64,000 nucleotides of DNA, taken from assembly GCA_030685235.1 (NCBI GenBank), contig MU839145.1:186001-250000 (forward strand), read 5' to 3'. Both the position numbers and the translations under genes were made by a program. The notes below the pieces were generated by a model, which was given only the letters and a program-made list of their open reading frames with translations, did not search any database and was not told the DNA's origin. Below, one piece after another: positions 49,662 through 61,567 of this stretch (positions are counted from its first letter, which is position 1; every line of letters starts with the position of its first letter). Source of the stretch: Copromyces sp. CBS 386.78 (taxonomy: Eukaryota > Ascomycota > Sordariomycetes > Sordariales > Sordariaceae).

Positions 49662-49781
49662 TGGATGCGAGCGATTTAATTAGCTCAAAAATTTTGGGGT
49701 ATATTAGTGTACGGGAGCGGTGGGGCGAGGGTGGGGCGATAGTGCCTGAAGACATTCTCTACAGTCCGAAAAGACTTTCTC
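49662..49781. repeat. Right terminal inverted repeat of MULE-1
   Basis: 120 bp, the inverted partner of 38184-38302, ending GACTTTCTC at 49781 and followed by the 8-bp duplication TTAAAATT. It is also homologous to the solitary end at 8467-8672. Confidence 0.9.
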
Positions 49782-49999
49782 TTAAAATTTATTCGAATAA
49801 AGGCAGCTTCTCCTACTAGCTTTTATATTGTTATTCGCTATTAAATACCTCTTCTACTTCTACCGTAGGGCTATTTTTAATAACGAAGTATAAAGGCTAG
49901 TACCCTCCCCCTTATATTTCGTAGTACTACCTAACGAAAGCCCGCCCTATCTTCGTTGTAAAAAGATATACGACCGTTATCCTATCGTTCGCAATTAAC

Positions 50000-52330
50000 T
50001 ATAATAATAGTAAATATAATATTAACCGCAATTCGAAATACGGTAGGCTAAATAGGTAAAGTTTAAGGTAAAGTTTAATTACCTTCGAAATTACGTAATT
50101 TGTAAACTTCCGAATTTATAAAGTTTCGCTCCGTTATTCTATATATATATTCTACGAAATTTATATCGGGAATAATTACTTTACGTTAGCGATTAAGTAA
50201 GGTAATAGGGTTTCTAATCGTATAAGCGCAATGTTCAACCTCTATTATCGAGCCCGCTAACTACTAATATATATTAATATTTTTATATAGTAATACTAAT
50301 AGTAAATCTATTTGTAATAATTTTAAAATAAAGTACTTATAAGGGAAGCTATATTAAGTAGTAAATTCCTTCTTACAATTAACGTCAAAATTTTAAATTA
50401 GGTCTCTAAATTAATCGTTATATACGTAGTAATACTAAAATTATGAAAGTTTAAAAGTATATAATATAACCTATTATAAATAATTAAATATCTATATATA
50501 TCTATATAATAATAAAAAACGTTGTTTTTACTTACTTTTAATATTAAATCTTCGAATATCCCTACTTTCTTATATTTAAATAAAATCTCCTATTTCGCTA
50601 TTGTATATAGCCTCTTAAATTCCTACTTTTAAAAGCGATAGGTAAATTGTATATATTCGTATAATTAATTTAACGAAGAAAGGCGATTCTTAAAAAGACG
50701 TTTAATAATTCTATATACAAATCTAATTTAACTAATTACCTTAATATTAAAATTTCAATATTTTTAAAACGGCGTAGTTACTAAATTCGTTAATTTATAG
50801 GAAGTAATATTTATAAAAATAAGAGAGGAATACTATAATAAATGACAATTAATTAATAATAAAATAAAGAAAGTATAGGCAAAAAAAGTATATAATTTAT
50901 TATAGAGGGGGGGGAAGATAGGATACTTACGGGTTTACTATTTAAATTTATTAATTATTAATTATTATATCCGTTTAAAATAATCTTTATTATTCATATA
51001 AACTACCTATTTCTATACCTTTTAAAAACCCTTATACGAATTTTAATAAAATTGACGAATTAAATTATAAGTAGGTATATTACGAATTTGTAGAGTAATA
51101 ACTTCAATTAGTAATTCCTTAAATATATTACAAATTTTTTATTTATTGTTAAATTATTAAATAAAACGGTTAACGGTATTAGTATCGTTAACCTCCTCTA
51201 AATCCTCCTCCTTAGGATCGTTATCGACGTCGCTATTATTGCTATCGCTAGCCGCCGCTAAACCTCAATATAATAGAAAGTCAAATTTATTACCGTCCAA
51301 GTCCCAAATAATTAGTAAGAGATTTAGGAGGATAAGGTCGGGCGTAGAACTATAATCGCTATTACTACCGTTATTTAGCGGTTAAATCCACTTCTTCTTA
51401 ATATAGTAATTTATATTCTTTATAACGTACTATATACAGAATTAATATAATACGTTTAAGTAAATAATAATAATAACCTTTTTAAATCCTCTATTGAAAT
51501 CGCTAATAATAATATCGGGGTTAGGGATTTCGTAATTTTCTTAAAACTTCTTTAAGTACTAAAACTACTATTCGAAATCCTCTTACCTCTCCCCGCTTAA
51601 AAGACCGAAACCGATATTAAAATTATAACTTAAGGCATTAATACTAATAATATTAAGAAGGGGGAGGTTAAAGCGGTTAACCTATATAAAAAAAAAAGGG
51701 AATTAGCATAGACTCCTAGATAGTAAATAGATTTATCTATATAATAATAAAAGAATATATAAAAGTACTAAATTTATTACTTACTTTATACGTATTATCG
51801 ACTAATAGTATATAAGGGTTCTTTTTCTACATTTCTATATATTAATCGAAAGTCCAAAATACTCGTATAACCCTCCCTCCCTCGTTATATTCAATAAAAT
51901 ACTTAATATTATAATAATCCTTATATTGTTTTAATAGGTCGATAAAGGCTTTTATTATTATATAGGAACTGTATTTAGTTCGTCGGATATAATATTAAAT
52001 ATTTAGTACTTCCTTAATAGTAATAGGGATTCGAAGACTACGTAATTCTTTAATTAAATTATTATAATTAAATTACTAAATAATAATAATATTTTCTAAT
52101 CCTATTTTATTATTATTTAGCGTACTACTAAAATAATAAGTAATTTAATGGGCAATTATTCTAACGATATTAAATAACCGTTCGATAGTAATATTAATAG
52201 CCTCTTTATAATTATAACGAACCTACTATTAATAAATTAAATTACTAGTAAGGTTAGTAATATTAAAATCGTAATTGTATTTATTATTAATTTCTTTAAT
52301 AAATTATTAGTTGCCCTACCTTTTTTGCAA
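50000..52330 (-). pseudogene. RIP-ruined MULE transposase of MULE-2
   Basis: On the minus strand, near 51930-51750, a decayed frame reads RVFWTFD*YIEM*KKNPYILLVDNTYKVSN, the N-terminal catalytic block of MULE transposases (compare LLLDCTYKTN). Near 51640-51430 it continues with ...YNFNIGFGLLSGER..., PDIIISDFNRGFKK and the position of the CxxH block. The last readable part ends in an acidic tail (SDSNNSDVDNDPKEED) near 51230-51180. It differs clearly from the MULE-1 transposase, so the two elements are distinct families. The limits are approximate. Confidence 0.78.
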
Positions 52331-53060
52331 CATAACCTTTGCCTAGTACTAGCAATCAAATCGCTTAGAAGCAATATTTCGAACTCCTTATCTACGAACT
52401 TTATAAATATGGCTATATTAATAATAATAATTAATACGTATTACAACGTCCTCCTCCCCTTTCTTCTTACTCTTTATATAGCTTCGTAATATAATTATAA
52501 ACCCCTACTATATATAGTATTATTAAAACGTATTAAAAGTAACGACTTTATTATCGTAACCCGGGGATATAAATAATAGCAGCGGTTTAATAGGCGAGGA
52601 AATTCGTTATTTAATAGTAATATACTCGCTAGGGGATTGTAGTAACCGTATTCTTTCGCAAAGGCGGCGGCGGATTAATAATAATAGAAATTTAATAAAG
52701 GGAGGAGTACAATAGTTGGGAATAATTGTTCGAATCGGAATTAAAGCTATTTTGGCTAGGGATTCTAATTAAGTCCCGTTAATATTATTATAGTCGGTTA
52801 AGTAGGAATCTAACTTACTAATTCAAAAGCGCGACCACGATTTACAAGCGGGCAGGAAATATAGCAACGCAACGCAATAATACAATATAACGAATTCGAA
52901 GATATTCGATTAAATAATAATAAAGATGAAAAGTAATTGTTTAAAACAATTGCGTAATATTAGAATAAAGTTTCGCGATAGCTTTACTCAATTATGTATA
53001 CGATTAACGATCGCTAATAGACTACGCGACGACGACGAGGTTAGGCAGCGATATATACGG

Positions 53061-53142
53061 TGGGCAGCTGGGCTTACTCAGTATATAAAAGTGGGGGGGA
53101 CTAGCCACGCATCATTTCTATACTAGCCAACTAACCTTACCG
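53061..53142. repeat. Right terminal inverted repeat of MULE-2
   Basis: 82 bp, the inverted partner of 37423-37504, less RIP-mutated than the left copy. Directly outside lies GAGAGTGCC (53143-53151), the unmutated copy of the target duplication. Confidence 0.88.
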
Positions 53143-53151
53143 GAGAGTGCC

Positions 53152-54640
53152 AGCGTGGGAGCGGAGATCGAATCTCAAACTCGTGCCAATCGTAAGCTCG
53201 GATTGGTGATAGTCTGAATCGGATATTGGGTGCGGATACCGAGTGCTCTCTAGACCGAGAGTATTCCACGAAGAGGATCCAGGAGCTGTTATGGAGACCG
53301 AGAAATATCTTTCTGTCCGGGGCCAACGCCTCTTGTTTGCTCCCGGAGGATTGCGGCGGGGAGACCGAGATATGTCTCGTTGGCTGACAATGATGGAAAA
53401 AGTGCATCAAGCCAACATGCCGGTTCGAAACACGCCCGCATGTTCAGTTCTTTATCCACTGAGGGAAAGGAAAGAAAAAAAAAAAAAAAATATTTAAATA
53501 AATTACATGTTGGTATGACGAGGGCGGTTTCAGATTTCGTACATCAGGACACTGCTCGATAGCCGGTAGCGTCTTGTTACACTAAACAGAAATGTGTAAA
53601 GCGAAGACGGCTGGGACGGCCGACAAACTGTTAAAAATGCAGCCGCAAACGAAGCTTCCATTTTGAAGCTGGCGGTGCTTCCTTCCCTTGTAACCTGCTT
53701 TCTAAAGACAGCCTTCCGGGTGCGAGAAAGAGCTCAGGGCTAAGACATGCCTCACAACTGCACTGCAGTTGCCGTTGCCGTGTAATTGTCGTCTGGCTGC
53801 GGTCAACCCTACGGCAGTGAGAACACACCCAGAAAATAAGGTTGGGCAGTTGGATGAAATGACTCCATCGACTGCAACCTCAGGTGCTACCCTGCATTGC
53901 AGATCCCAGTATCCCCCGGCTTCACAAAAGACAAAAAGACCAGTGAAGTACTGTCACTGGACAGTTTCACGCATTAACACTGCAGCTCCCCAAGCTGTGC
54001 GTTCAACGCCATCATCACATCACGTACCGCTTACCGACCCGACCTTCATTCCTCATCTAACCATTTTCCCTCCCCGTCTCCAGCTCCCCCTCTTCCCTTT
54101 CTCGACTTGCCCAAACATCAAAATCAGCGCTGACCGGCCCAGTCATGGTATCAACGTCAACTTCATCTACTGTCAGATCGAGTAATGTCAGCGTTCCGGA
54201 TTCCTCTACGGCTTCCCGCTTCACAACCTAGAAAGTACCGCCAGTAGCACCACAGCACAGTACGGGTTACAGTTACCCAAGACTATCTCTACCACGAACA
54301 GTCATGAATTGACTACCAAAGCCTCTACTTCCTTTCTACTACTTTGACGGCCCTTGAGGGGATTTACCAATCGACACAGCTCTCACCGCATCTTCTCCCC
54401 GCTAGCATCTCGCCGACCTGAATCGAAATCAGAATATAGCGCAAGCGAGCGAGCACAACCAGGAGCGCGAGGCAAACGACAGAACGACACTTCGTCGGCT
54501 ATCACTCGCTCTGGAGCTGGAGCTGGAGCCAAAGCCGGAGCTGTCTCACCAACCCTTGAACAAAATTCTACTCCAGCTTTTTTCCACGGCCCCTGCACCC
54601 CCTTTCGACCCCGCCAGTTTCGAACAAGATATAGACCAGT
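53152..54640. other. Host intergenic DNA and 5' leader of the PPxY gene
   Basis: This DNA joins directly to 37413 once MULE-2 is excised. It has an A homopolymer at about 53475-53490 and open frames of 60-140 codons without domain content. The last several hundred bases, pyrimidine-rich before 54641, are probably the promoter and 5' leader of the membrane protein gene. Confidence 0.55.
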
Positions 54641-55921
54641 ATGTCCTCAGGGTCAGGGTTCGGGGGCTTCCCCCCAGGAATCACCGATGACGACGATGAT
54701 AACAACCACCCTTGGGTCTGGGTTATGATCCCCGTCGGCCTCGTTATTGTCCTGGGCGCTCTAGCCCTCTGTCTTCATGTCCGCCGACGCAAGCAATTCC
54801 TCGAAAAAAGCAAAAGTCCTCGTGTCCCCACCCCAGCAGGACGACCACCGGCCCATCATACATCAACAAGTCATAGCCGTGACAGGCAGACTCACTTCGG
54901 AGTTCGTGAGGTTGATGGCCCTTCGTTGGCGTTGATCGAGCGTGATCTTCAGGAGTCTTGGGTGCGCGGGGCGCCGACACAGCGATATAACAATACTGGT
55001 TCGAGATCTGGAACCGGGGGCGTGGCATTGGGTAGTTCTCGACCGACGGCAATGAGGAGATGGGACTGGGCAGGCCTCTTCAGGCCTGAGGAAGGACTGA
55101 ACGAGCTGGGCGAGGCGCCACCGCCGTATGAGAAGCAGCCGGTTATGAAAGAAGGCGGCGATTTCGATCTTGAAGCGGGTGGGAATAGTTACCATGACTA
55201 TGGAATCGGAACGCCGGCTGGTCCAGCAGGGTCCACCGTCGGAGAAGGAACCAGCAGTGCTGCGCACGCCGGTGTGGAAATGCGAAACATGGCTTCTTGG
55301 ATTTACCATGTGGGCACCTTCTCACAACAATCTCTATCGTCGGCACCGTTGGGGTCACAGGCAAGTCTACAGCCACCCCCACCGGTACATTACTACCAGC
55401 ACAACGGATCTGGGGTTCACAGCCAGAGCCATCTGAGCCAGTCAGGATATAGCAGTGCTGGGACCAGCCTGTTGAGTGCCAGCGTGACCCAGAGCGCCGC
55501 AACCACTGCGCCGACGTCTCCAAGCTTGACAAGGTATCCCTCCCCCAGTCTGGGACACAGTACCATCCACAGCCCGGCACCCGAAATGACAGATCAAGAT
55601 CAGGTACCGCCACCTGCATACGAAGAGACGCCTCCCCTATCGATAATGGGAACGGGAACCAACACTCCATCACGGGAGCCTACTAATGGGGGAGCAAATT
55701 CAGAGTTGCTTGACGAGCCTGCTGCTGCTGTAGCTTCTTCAGTTTCTTCTCCCGTCCCCGCTCCCGCCTCTCCCGCTTATGAGGCGGCGGCAGTCATTTC
55801 CGCGCCAGCCTCAGGGACAGCTTCTCCCTCCCTTCCCTCATCTGGATTCGGCCTTTCTAACAATGGCAATAATAACGCCACCGTTACACATGGGTCGTCT
55901 GCTGTGCCACCACCTTATTAA
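54641..55921 (+). CDS. Single-pass membrane protein with PPxY motifs
   Basis: An uninterrupted frame of 426 residues. Residues 1-23 are Gly/Ser-rich then acidic (TDDDDDNN). A single hydrophobic segment spans about 25-46 (WVWVMIPVGLVIVLGALALC), followed at once by basic residues (HVRRRKQF), which predicts a cytoplasmic C-terminal tail of about 375 residues. The tail is Ser/Pro/Thr-rich and holds three PPxY-type motifs: PPPYE near residue 160, PPAYEE near 324, and PPPY as the very last four residues. Such motifs bind WW domains of Nedd4/Rsp5-type ubiquitin ligases, so a role as a ligase adaptor or regulated cargo is an inference. No family was recognised. There is no cleavable signal peptide; the membrane segment probably acts as a signal anchor. 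Confidence 0.75.
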   Translation: MSSGSGFGGFPPGITDDDDDNNHPWVWVMIPVGLVIVLGALALCLHVRRRKQFLEKSKSPRVPTPAGRPPAHHTSTSHSRDRQTHFGVREVDGPSLALIERDLQESWVRGAPTQRYNNTGSRSGTGGVALGSSRPTAMRRWDWAGLFRPEEGLNELGEAPPPYEKQPVMKEGGDFDLEAGGNSYHDYGIGTPAGPAGSTVGEGTSSAAHAGVEMRNMASWIYHVGTFSQQSLSSAPLGSQASLQPPPPVHYYQHNGSGVHSQSHLSQSGYSSAGTSLLSASVTQSAATTAPTSPSLTRYPSPSLGHSTIHSPAPEMTDQDQVPPPAYEETPPLSIMGTGTNTPSREPTNGGANSELLDEPAAAVASSVSSPVPAPASPAYEAAAVISAPASGTASPSLPSSGFGLSNNGNNNATVTHGSSAVPPPY

Positions 55922-56777
55922 ACCCTTCCTCTGGCATCATTCTTTCCAGTCCCGTCCCTGGAATTGAAAGGGTTCATCAACGCGGAACGGGCGTTACGAG
56001 CAGGAAAGCATGTGGAACATGTTGAGGTTCTGTGAGCTCTTTATTGTCTTTGTCGTTCGTTTTGTGTTTCAAAGTGAGAACGAACGATTGGCAATTAGAG
56101 CAAGACATGCCTCGCAAGGCACTCGGGAAAACAACTCTCATAACAACTGCTCCTGGTGGAAGGAACCAGTGGAAGCGAATGGCAAGAGATCTTCGTGCGC
56201 ACATCGATATGACATCTTGTGGGCACGAGGAGGAGGACATGACATTTGGTGACAATATGATGTGCCTAGGGGAAAGATGTGGTGGGAAATGGTTACGATC
56301 ATGACGACAAAAAAAACAAGAAGGGCAGGAGTGTGACCGATGGTAAAACAGAACTTCGAACAACTTACCCTACCTGCCTCACAAACCTAACTTACTGGTA
56401 ATGTAATGAAATGACAACAACAAACCTATAGCGTGAACTTGAAAGCAAATAAAAATCAAAAATTCAGAAAGTACTACTAGTTCTACTTGTTGTTCAAAGA
56501 GTGGAATATGTCCATACTTTAGCAGGTCAAGTTGGGTGAAGGAAATCAGTGCAGGCAGGTACACTACCTTGAGATGATTGCGGCCAAACTCACGCGTCAT
56601 TCATCCGTCGTGTAAACGCTAGAAAAGTGTGAACTTGTTCAAGAGCTGAAGCGGTAAAAAAACAACATGACAACCACGGCACCATTGGATACATTCTATT
56701 TGCCGAACCCGTGATACTTCCTAAATAAGTGCTCACTCAACAACCGCCTCCCCGACCTCCTCCTCCGCTTTCTACGC
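55922..56777. other. Convergent intergenic region
   Basis: It lies between the plus-strand PPxY gene and the minus-strand small membrane protein gene and should hold both 3' ends. Open frames up to 128 codons are present on both strands without recognisable content. Confidence 0.55.
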
Positions 56778-57107
56778 TCATTTTGCCAACCGTCTGTTCT
56801 CCTTCCGCACCTCCCGTACCTCTCCCGTAGTTTCCTTCTTTGACTTTCCCCCAAGGAGCTCCTTCAATTTTCGTATCCTGGGAAACGCGGACCCGGTGGA
56901 AGATGAAGAAAACACATTCGCGATATTAGGCCAATGGAGACGCTTCGTGGGATATAAAGATAAGGAGGCAGCCAACAGAAAAAGACCTGCAAAAAACAAT
57001 GCTATGCCCAATACGTATGATGCGGATGTTAAGTTGTGTGAGTCTGGAGGCGGACGTAAAAGAATCCCTTGACATTGAAACCCATGACGATCGATCCTTC
57101 CATCCAT
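56778..57107 (-). CDS. Small predicted membrane protein, hypothetical
   Basis: A minus-strand frame of 109 residues. It has one strongly hydrophobic segment at about 29-52 (SYVLGIALFFAGLFLLAASL), a short loop, and a basic, Lys/Arg/Glu-rich C-terminal tail (about 78-109) that would be cytoplasmic. An in-frame stop lies a little upstream, so 57107 is the only Met start in this frame. However, a GTAAGG donor-like site at about 57160 leaves open an additional upstream exon. No family was recognised. It sits between two well-supported genes, with the nucleoporin gene beginning to end 244 bp to the right. Confidence 0.45.
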   Translation of the reverse strand: MDGRIDRHGFQCQGILLRPPPDSHNLTSASYVLGIALFFAGLFLLAASLSLYPTKRLHWPNIANVFSSSSTGSAFPRIRKLKELLGGKSKKETTGEVREVRKENRRLAK

Positions 57108-57351
57108 GTAGTGAATAGCAGAATGAATATAACTAATGATGAGAAAATGAACCTATACCTTACCTGATCTCTAGCTTGGAACCCACAGCACCGTCTAGTC
57201 CAAAAACACTCCGCTTCTACCCCAATAAATCAAAAACGAAACAAATGCCGTGAACTACAAACTTTTTTTTTTCGCAAACAACTTTTCCTATGCTATCCAT
57301 TGCCCTGATATGGCCAATTCATCCATGCATGCTTCCTATCCATCTGACTCA

Positions 57352-60300
57352 TTAATCCTTCTTTTCATTGGCCTTCTTTAGCTCCTCCAGCGCATCGGCC
57401 AAAGCCTGCGTCGTCTTGGTGGTGAGCATCCAAGTCTCCAAACCCTTGCCATCGTCCGTCGCTGTGGTGATCTTGATGTTCTTGGGCGCCGCAGAATCGG
57501 GCTTATAGGTGAAGTTGGGGAGGATGGTCTTGTTGAGCGCGATATTGCCGCGGGGTTCGACACGCATCAGCATGCGTACCGCACCGGTATCCTTGTGCTT
57601 GAGCAGACGCAGGGGACCGACTCCCTGCGTCTTCCACACGGAGGGCTTCTTCTTTTCCTTGGAGCCTTCGTCGTCATCGTCGTCGGGAGCAACGAGCTTA
57701 TACGCCTTGGCACGAACTTCATACACGACGGACTCGTCCTCTTCCCCCGGGCCGCCTTCGACTAGCGAGATTTGCTCCTGTGGTGCCTCATCCCCGTCAG
57801 CGTGCGTTCCTTGAGCATCCTTGGACTCGGCGGCCACTGGCTCTGGTGTCCCCACACCCGGCGTCGTGGCCAAGCTAGAGGCACCGCCAAAGGTTTTGGG
57901 GGAATCTAGTCGTTGCGGTCGATTAATGATAATTCACCGGCTAGAAGCGTCGTCGCGGTCGAGGTCTCAACTTACCAGTACCTGTTGATGTCCCCCCTAC
58001 GGGCGGCGCCAGGTTGAACATGGATCCACCCCCAGAGGGCTGTTGACCACCAAAGGCGAACATGTTGGAGCTGCCATTTTGTTGTGTAGAGTCCTGGGAA
58101 CCGCCAAAGGTAATGGATGGAGTGTTTTGACTGTTTTGTCCAAACACGAACGGCGCAGAGGTACCACCTGTCTGGCCAAAGGCAAACGATGACGAGGTGG
58201 GAGTAGCGGCGGCTCCGGTAGCAAAAGGATTTTTGATAGCATTGGCATCATTACCCGCAGCTGAGAACGTGAAAGAAGTGTTAGCTCCAAAGAGGTTACC
58301 GTTCTGTTCGGGCTGGGAAGGCTGCGAAGCAGGGGTGACACCAAAGGAAAAGCTACCGCCTGGCTGAGGTGTGTGGGCAGGAGAAGCAGAGCCGAAGGTA
58401 AAGCTAGAAGTAGCAACCGGAGCAGCTTGAGTAGTAGCCGGGGCCGCCGTGGACCCGAAAGTGAAGCTTGAAGAGGCAGAGACAGGTGCAGGAGCAAGGT
58501 TGTTGTTTCCGAAGAGGGAAGCTGGCTTGGAGCTTTCAGGTTGACTACTCGTAGCACCAAAGAGAGACTTGGAAGCTTCGGGCTGGCTGCTGGGGGCACC
58601 AAATAGAGGCTTCGAGGCTTCGGGCTGGCTAGTGCTGGCGCCAAACAGAGGCTTCGAGTCTGAGGGTGCGCTTGAGGTAGTCGCGTTACCGAACAGAATC
58701 TTGGTCTCTGCAGGGGCGGTTGTACTGGTGTTGCCAAAGAGGCTCTTGGTCTCAGGAGCAGGAGTAGTAGCGTTGCCGAACACACTCTTAGTCTCCGTTG
58801 CGGGCGCGCTAGTGTTGCCGAAGAGGCTCGTGGTTTGAGTAGCAGGGGCCGCACTACCCGTACCGCCAAACAAGCTCTTGACTTCAGTGGCAGGAGCCGG
58901 AGTGGTGATGCCGCCAAAGATACTCTTGGTCTCAGTAACAGGAGTAACGCCGTTGGTGGTAGCCTCTTTGGCAGCATCAGGAGCGGGCGCGGTAGAGCCA
59001 AAGCTGAAGGTAGAGGCAGCAGGCTTGGTTTCAGTACCGCCGAACGCAAACTTCTTCGCCACCGGCTCGTCTGCTGTAGAAGCAGGGGCACTGCCGAACA
59101 AGCTGGGAGTGGCGGGCTTTGACGCGCTGGCCCCGAACAACAAGGAGGCCGGAGCTTGCGTCGCTTGCGTTTCAGCCGTCGTGGGCTTGCTGAACAGGCT
59201 GGCTGGTTGTGTCTTTGATGGTTCGCTGGCTGCCGGAGCACTGCCAAACAGCGTGTTTGATTGGAATACCGAGGGTTTGGAGGCTTCAATCGTAGAGGAC
59301 TCTGCAGGCTTGGCACCGAAAAGAGAGGGAGCTGGCGTGGTCTCCTTGGACTCCTGCTTATCCTTTGCTTGGCCAAAGAGGGGAGTGCTGGCGCCAGAGC
59401 CGAAGAGCGAGCTTGTAGCAGCAGGTGCTGGGGCCGATGGTGCGGAAGTACCGAAGAGTGAAGGCGTGGAAGCGGAAGATTCAACGGTCTTTCCTCCGAA
59501 TGAGAACGGCGAGGCCGCCGGTGCTTTGGGGGCTTCGGAAATAGGCTCATCGGCCTTCTTGGAAGGAGCGCCAAAAAGACTCTTGGGTTCCGAGTCCTGG
59601 GTGGCTTCCTTGCTGGGTGCGGGTTCGTCTGCCTCCTTAGCTGCGGGGGCTCCAAAGAGGTTGCTCGGCGCAGCGGGCTTAGATGTCGCAGCGCCGAAAG
59701 GGTTGCTGGGGCCAGAGGAAAACTTGATGGGGGTCTGCGTGTTCCACGTGTTGTTGACCGGAGCAGGGGAAGAGGCTTGCTCCTGGATTGTGCTGAGTGG
59801 CCGGTCCTCCTTGAGGGTTGCAGAGAACAAGTCAGACTTGCCATCTTGAGAAACGGGCTTGCGAATTGGTTGTCCGTCAGATCCTCTGGTGATACGATCG
59901 AAGATGCTGCGGCCCTGGAAGCTTCCTCCGGCGTCTGAGGAGGCACTAGACCCACCATTCATCGCTGCTTGGCTTGCCAGTCCAAACTGAGGAGTAGCAA
60001 CATCAGTGCTGGCAGACCCATTACGCTGAGCTTCGGGCTCATCCTCATCGTCGCCAACGTTGGAAGCGGTCTCGGCATCGCTATCCGCATCGTCGTCGTC
60101 ATTGCTGCTCTTGCTGTCGGAGAGATGACTGAAGATGTTGCCAGAGGAAGCGGGCTTGGGAGTAGTTTCAAAGACGGACTTAAGCGCAGGTTTGGTCGTG
60201 GCGGCCTTGGCAGCACCAGTCGCAGCCTTCTTGACTGTCGCGGTTGGCGTGTTGTTGACAATGCTCTCAAAAAAAGACTTGGTGGCAGAGGACGCCTTGC

Positions 60301-61567
60301 TTGGGGTTCCCGAGGCCTTTTGCAGCTTGGCTGGCTGAACTTCGTCTGGCGATCCAACCGTCGAGGCCTTGCGCTTAGGCTTTTGCTTAATTGGCGAAGG
60401 GCTGGCCGGTTCTGAAGCGCGCGGGCGCTTGTTACCGGCAGTGGTGGAAGCCTTTAGGGCGCCATCAATTGGCGACAGTTCCTCCTCGGCCTTTCTCTTG
60501 GAGCCAGCGGGCGTCTTGAGATTCGAGGATGCGCCGGCTTCTTCCTCGGATTCGGCAATTCCATGTTTTTGCCTCCACTCCTTCTTGACTTCTTCCGAAG
60601 CCCTAACCGTCTTGAATTCGTACAAGCCGTACCGCAGCATAATCAAGCTACGGCTTTTCTCATACTCCTTTGCAAAGTTCAGAATGTTGATTTTCCAATC
60701 CTTCTTGGTGAATATCTCATCGGCGGCATACTTGAGTCGTCTCAAATCTAGGATGCAAAAAAACTGTTTTTTCTGTTGCTCATCGAGATCGGGCGGGCAG
60801 TAGTGAGCCAAAAACTCGTCAGCATAAATGGAACCGGCCCTGTGGGGATCATCTGGGACTTCTTTTGCCAGCACCTCGCCAGTCAAGTGATGAGGAGGCT
60901 CAGGGATTCTCATCTTGAAAAGCTCCGTGTTGACTGGGACGGCACCAAGGAGCTCAGCGGTTGAATGGCGGGAAGTGCGACCGGGCGTGGTCTGGGGAAG
61001 GCTGCTCTTTAAGCCGCCAGGTACGATGCGCGGAGCAAAGTTCGTGCCGCTGGGCCGCTGGTAAAGGGAAGGAGTGCCAGAACGGAAGATGTTGCTCGGT
61101 GCTGTGCTCGTGCCGGTTCCAGAGAAGCTGGCTGCTTTGGCACCGTTTCCGTTGACAATCGGACCCTTGGAGGCTGTGGAAGAAGGCGACTTGTAGGGGT
61201 TGTCACCGGGCATCCTCCTCGTCGCGCCGGTCACCGAAGCAGCGTGGAATGTGATCTTCTTTTGCGGCGCCGATGACAGTTCGGTGAAGTCTGTGCTGGT
61301 GAAGGACTGGGCAAGCTTGCTGGACGGGCCCTGAGGGCGGCCGATGAGCTTGCGGGATGCCAACTGCGCATCGGACGCGCGCTTGGCAGGACTTTCGTGC
61401 GTTGCGCTGTTGAAGTCGATGCGCGGGACGGACTGGGCCTTGTTGATGCCATTCTGCTGGGGGGACTCGATCTTGGAATCCGAGTCGTCGGCGGGCGCAG
61501 AGGAGCCGCGGAAGAGATTGGTGGCCAGGCCAAAGATGCTACGCCTCTTGTTCGGTTGCGAATCCAT
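57352..61567 (-). CDS. FG nucleoporin with C-terminal Ran-binding domain (Nup2-like)
   Basis: Two exons on the minus strand, 61567-57976 and 57905-57352, join across a 70-bp intron (GTAAGT...CTAG) to give 1381 residues. The N-terminus is basic (MDSQPNKRRSIFGLATNLF). A conserved helical region at about 205-345 (YADEFLAHYCPP, FAKEYEKSRSLIMLRYGLYEFK) is followed by Lys-rich NLS-like stretches. Residues of about 620-1190 contain dozens of SLFG, FSFG and FGA repeats of the kind that line the pore and bind transport receptors. The C-terminal 140 residues (YEVRAKAYKL, WKTQGVGPLRLLKHK, MRVEPRGNIALN) form a Ran-binding domain. FG repeats plus a terminal Ran-binding domain are the arrangement of yeast Nup2 and fission yeast Nup61. 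Without the second exon the protein would lack Ran binding. Confidence 0.88.

Larger units (their letters stand above)
38184..49781. mobile_element. Mutator-like DNA transposon MULE-1, interrupted by gypsy-2
   Basis: Ends of about 120 bp are inverted copies: 38184-38302 starts GAGAAAGTCTTTTCGGACTG, and 49662-49781 is its reverse complement. The 8-bp sequence TTAAAATT flanks both sides (38176-38183 and 49782-49789). The transposase, on the minus strand, is split by gypsy-2 at 39981/48011. Without gypsy-2 and its 5-bp duplication the element is about 3.56 kb. It is inserted in MULE-2. A truncated relative lies at 8467-8672. Confidence 0.9.
37423..53142. mobile_element. Mutator-like DNA transposon MULE-2, carrying nested insertions
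   Basis: The 82-bp ends 37423-37504 and 53061-53142 are inverted copies (landmarks GGCTAGTA, GCGTGGCTAGTCCCC, AAGCCCAGCTGCCCA, several with RIP changes on the left). The flanking 9-bp sequences are AAAAGTGCC (37414-37422) and GAGAGTGCC (53143-53151), identical apart from two G-to-A changes of the RIP type. TSDs of 8-10 bp and long TIRs are typical of MULEs. A decayed MULE transposase lies on the minus strand at about 50000-52330. MULE-1 (11,598 bp plus an 8-bp duplication) is inserted; without it MULE-2 is about 4.1 kb. A + strand Lys/Glu-rich decayed frame at about 37730-38160 may be a second element gene. Confidence 0.88.

Noticed and set aside
58878..59849. 323-codon plus-strand open frame
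   Set aside because: It is the antisense shadow of the FG-repeat region of the nucleoporin gene, whose repeats and biased composition keep the reverse strand open.
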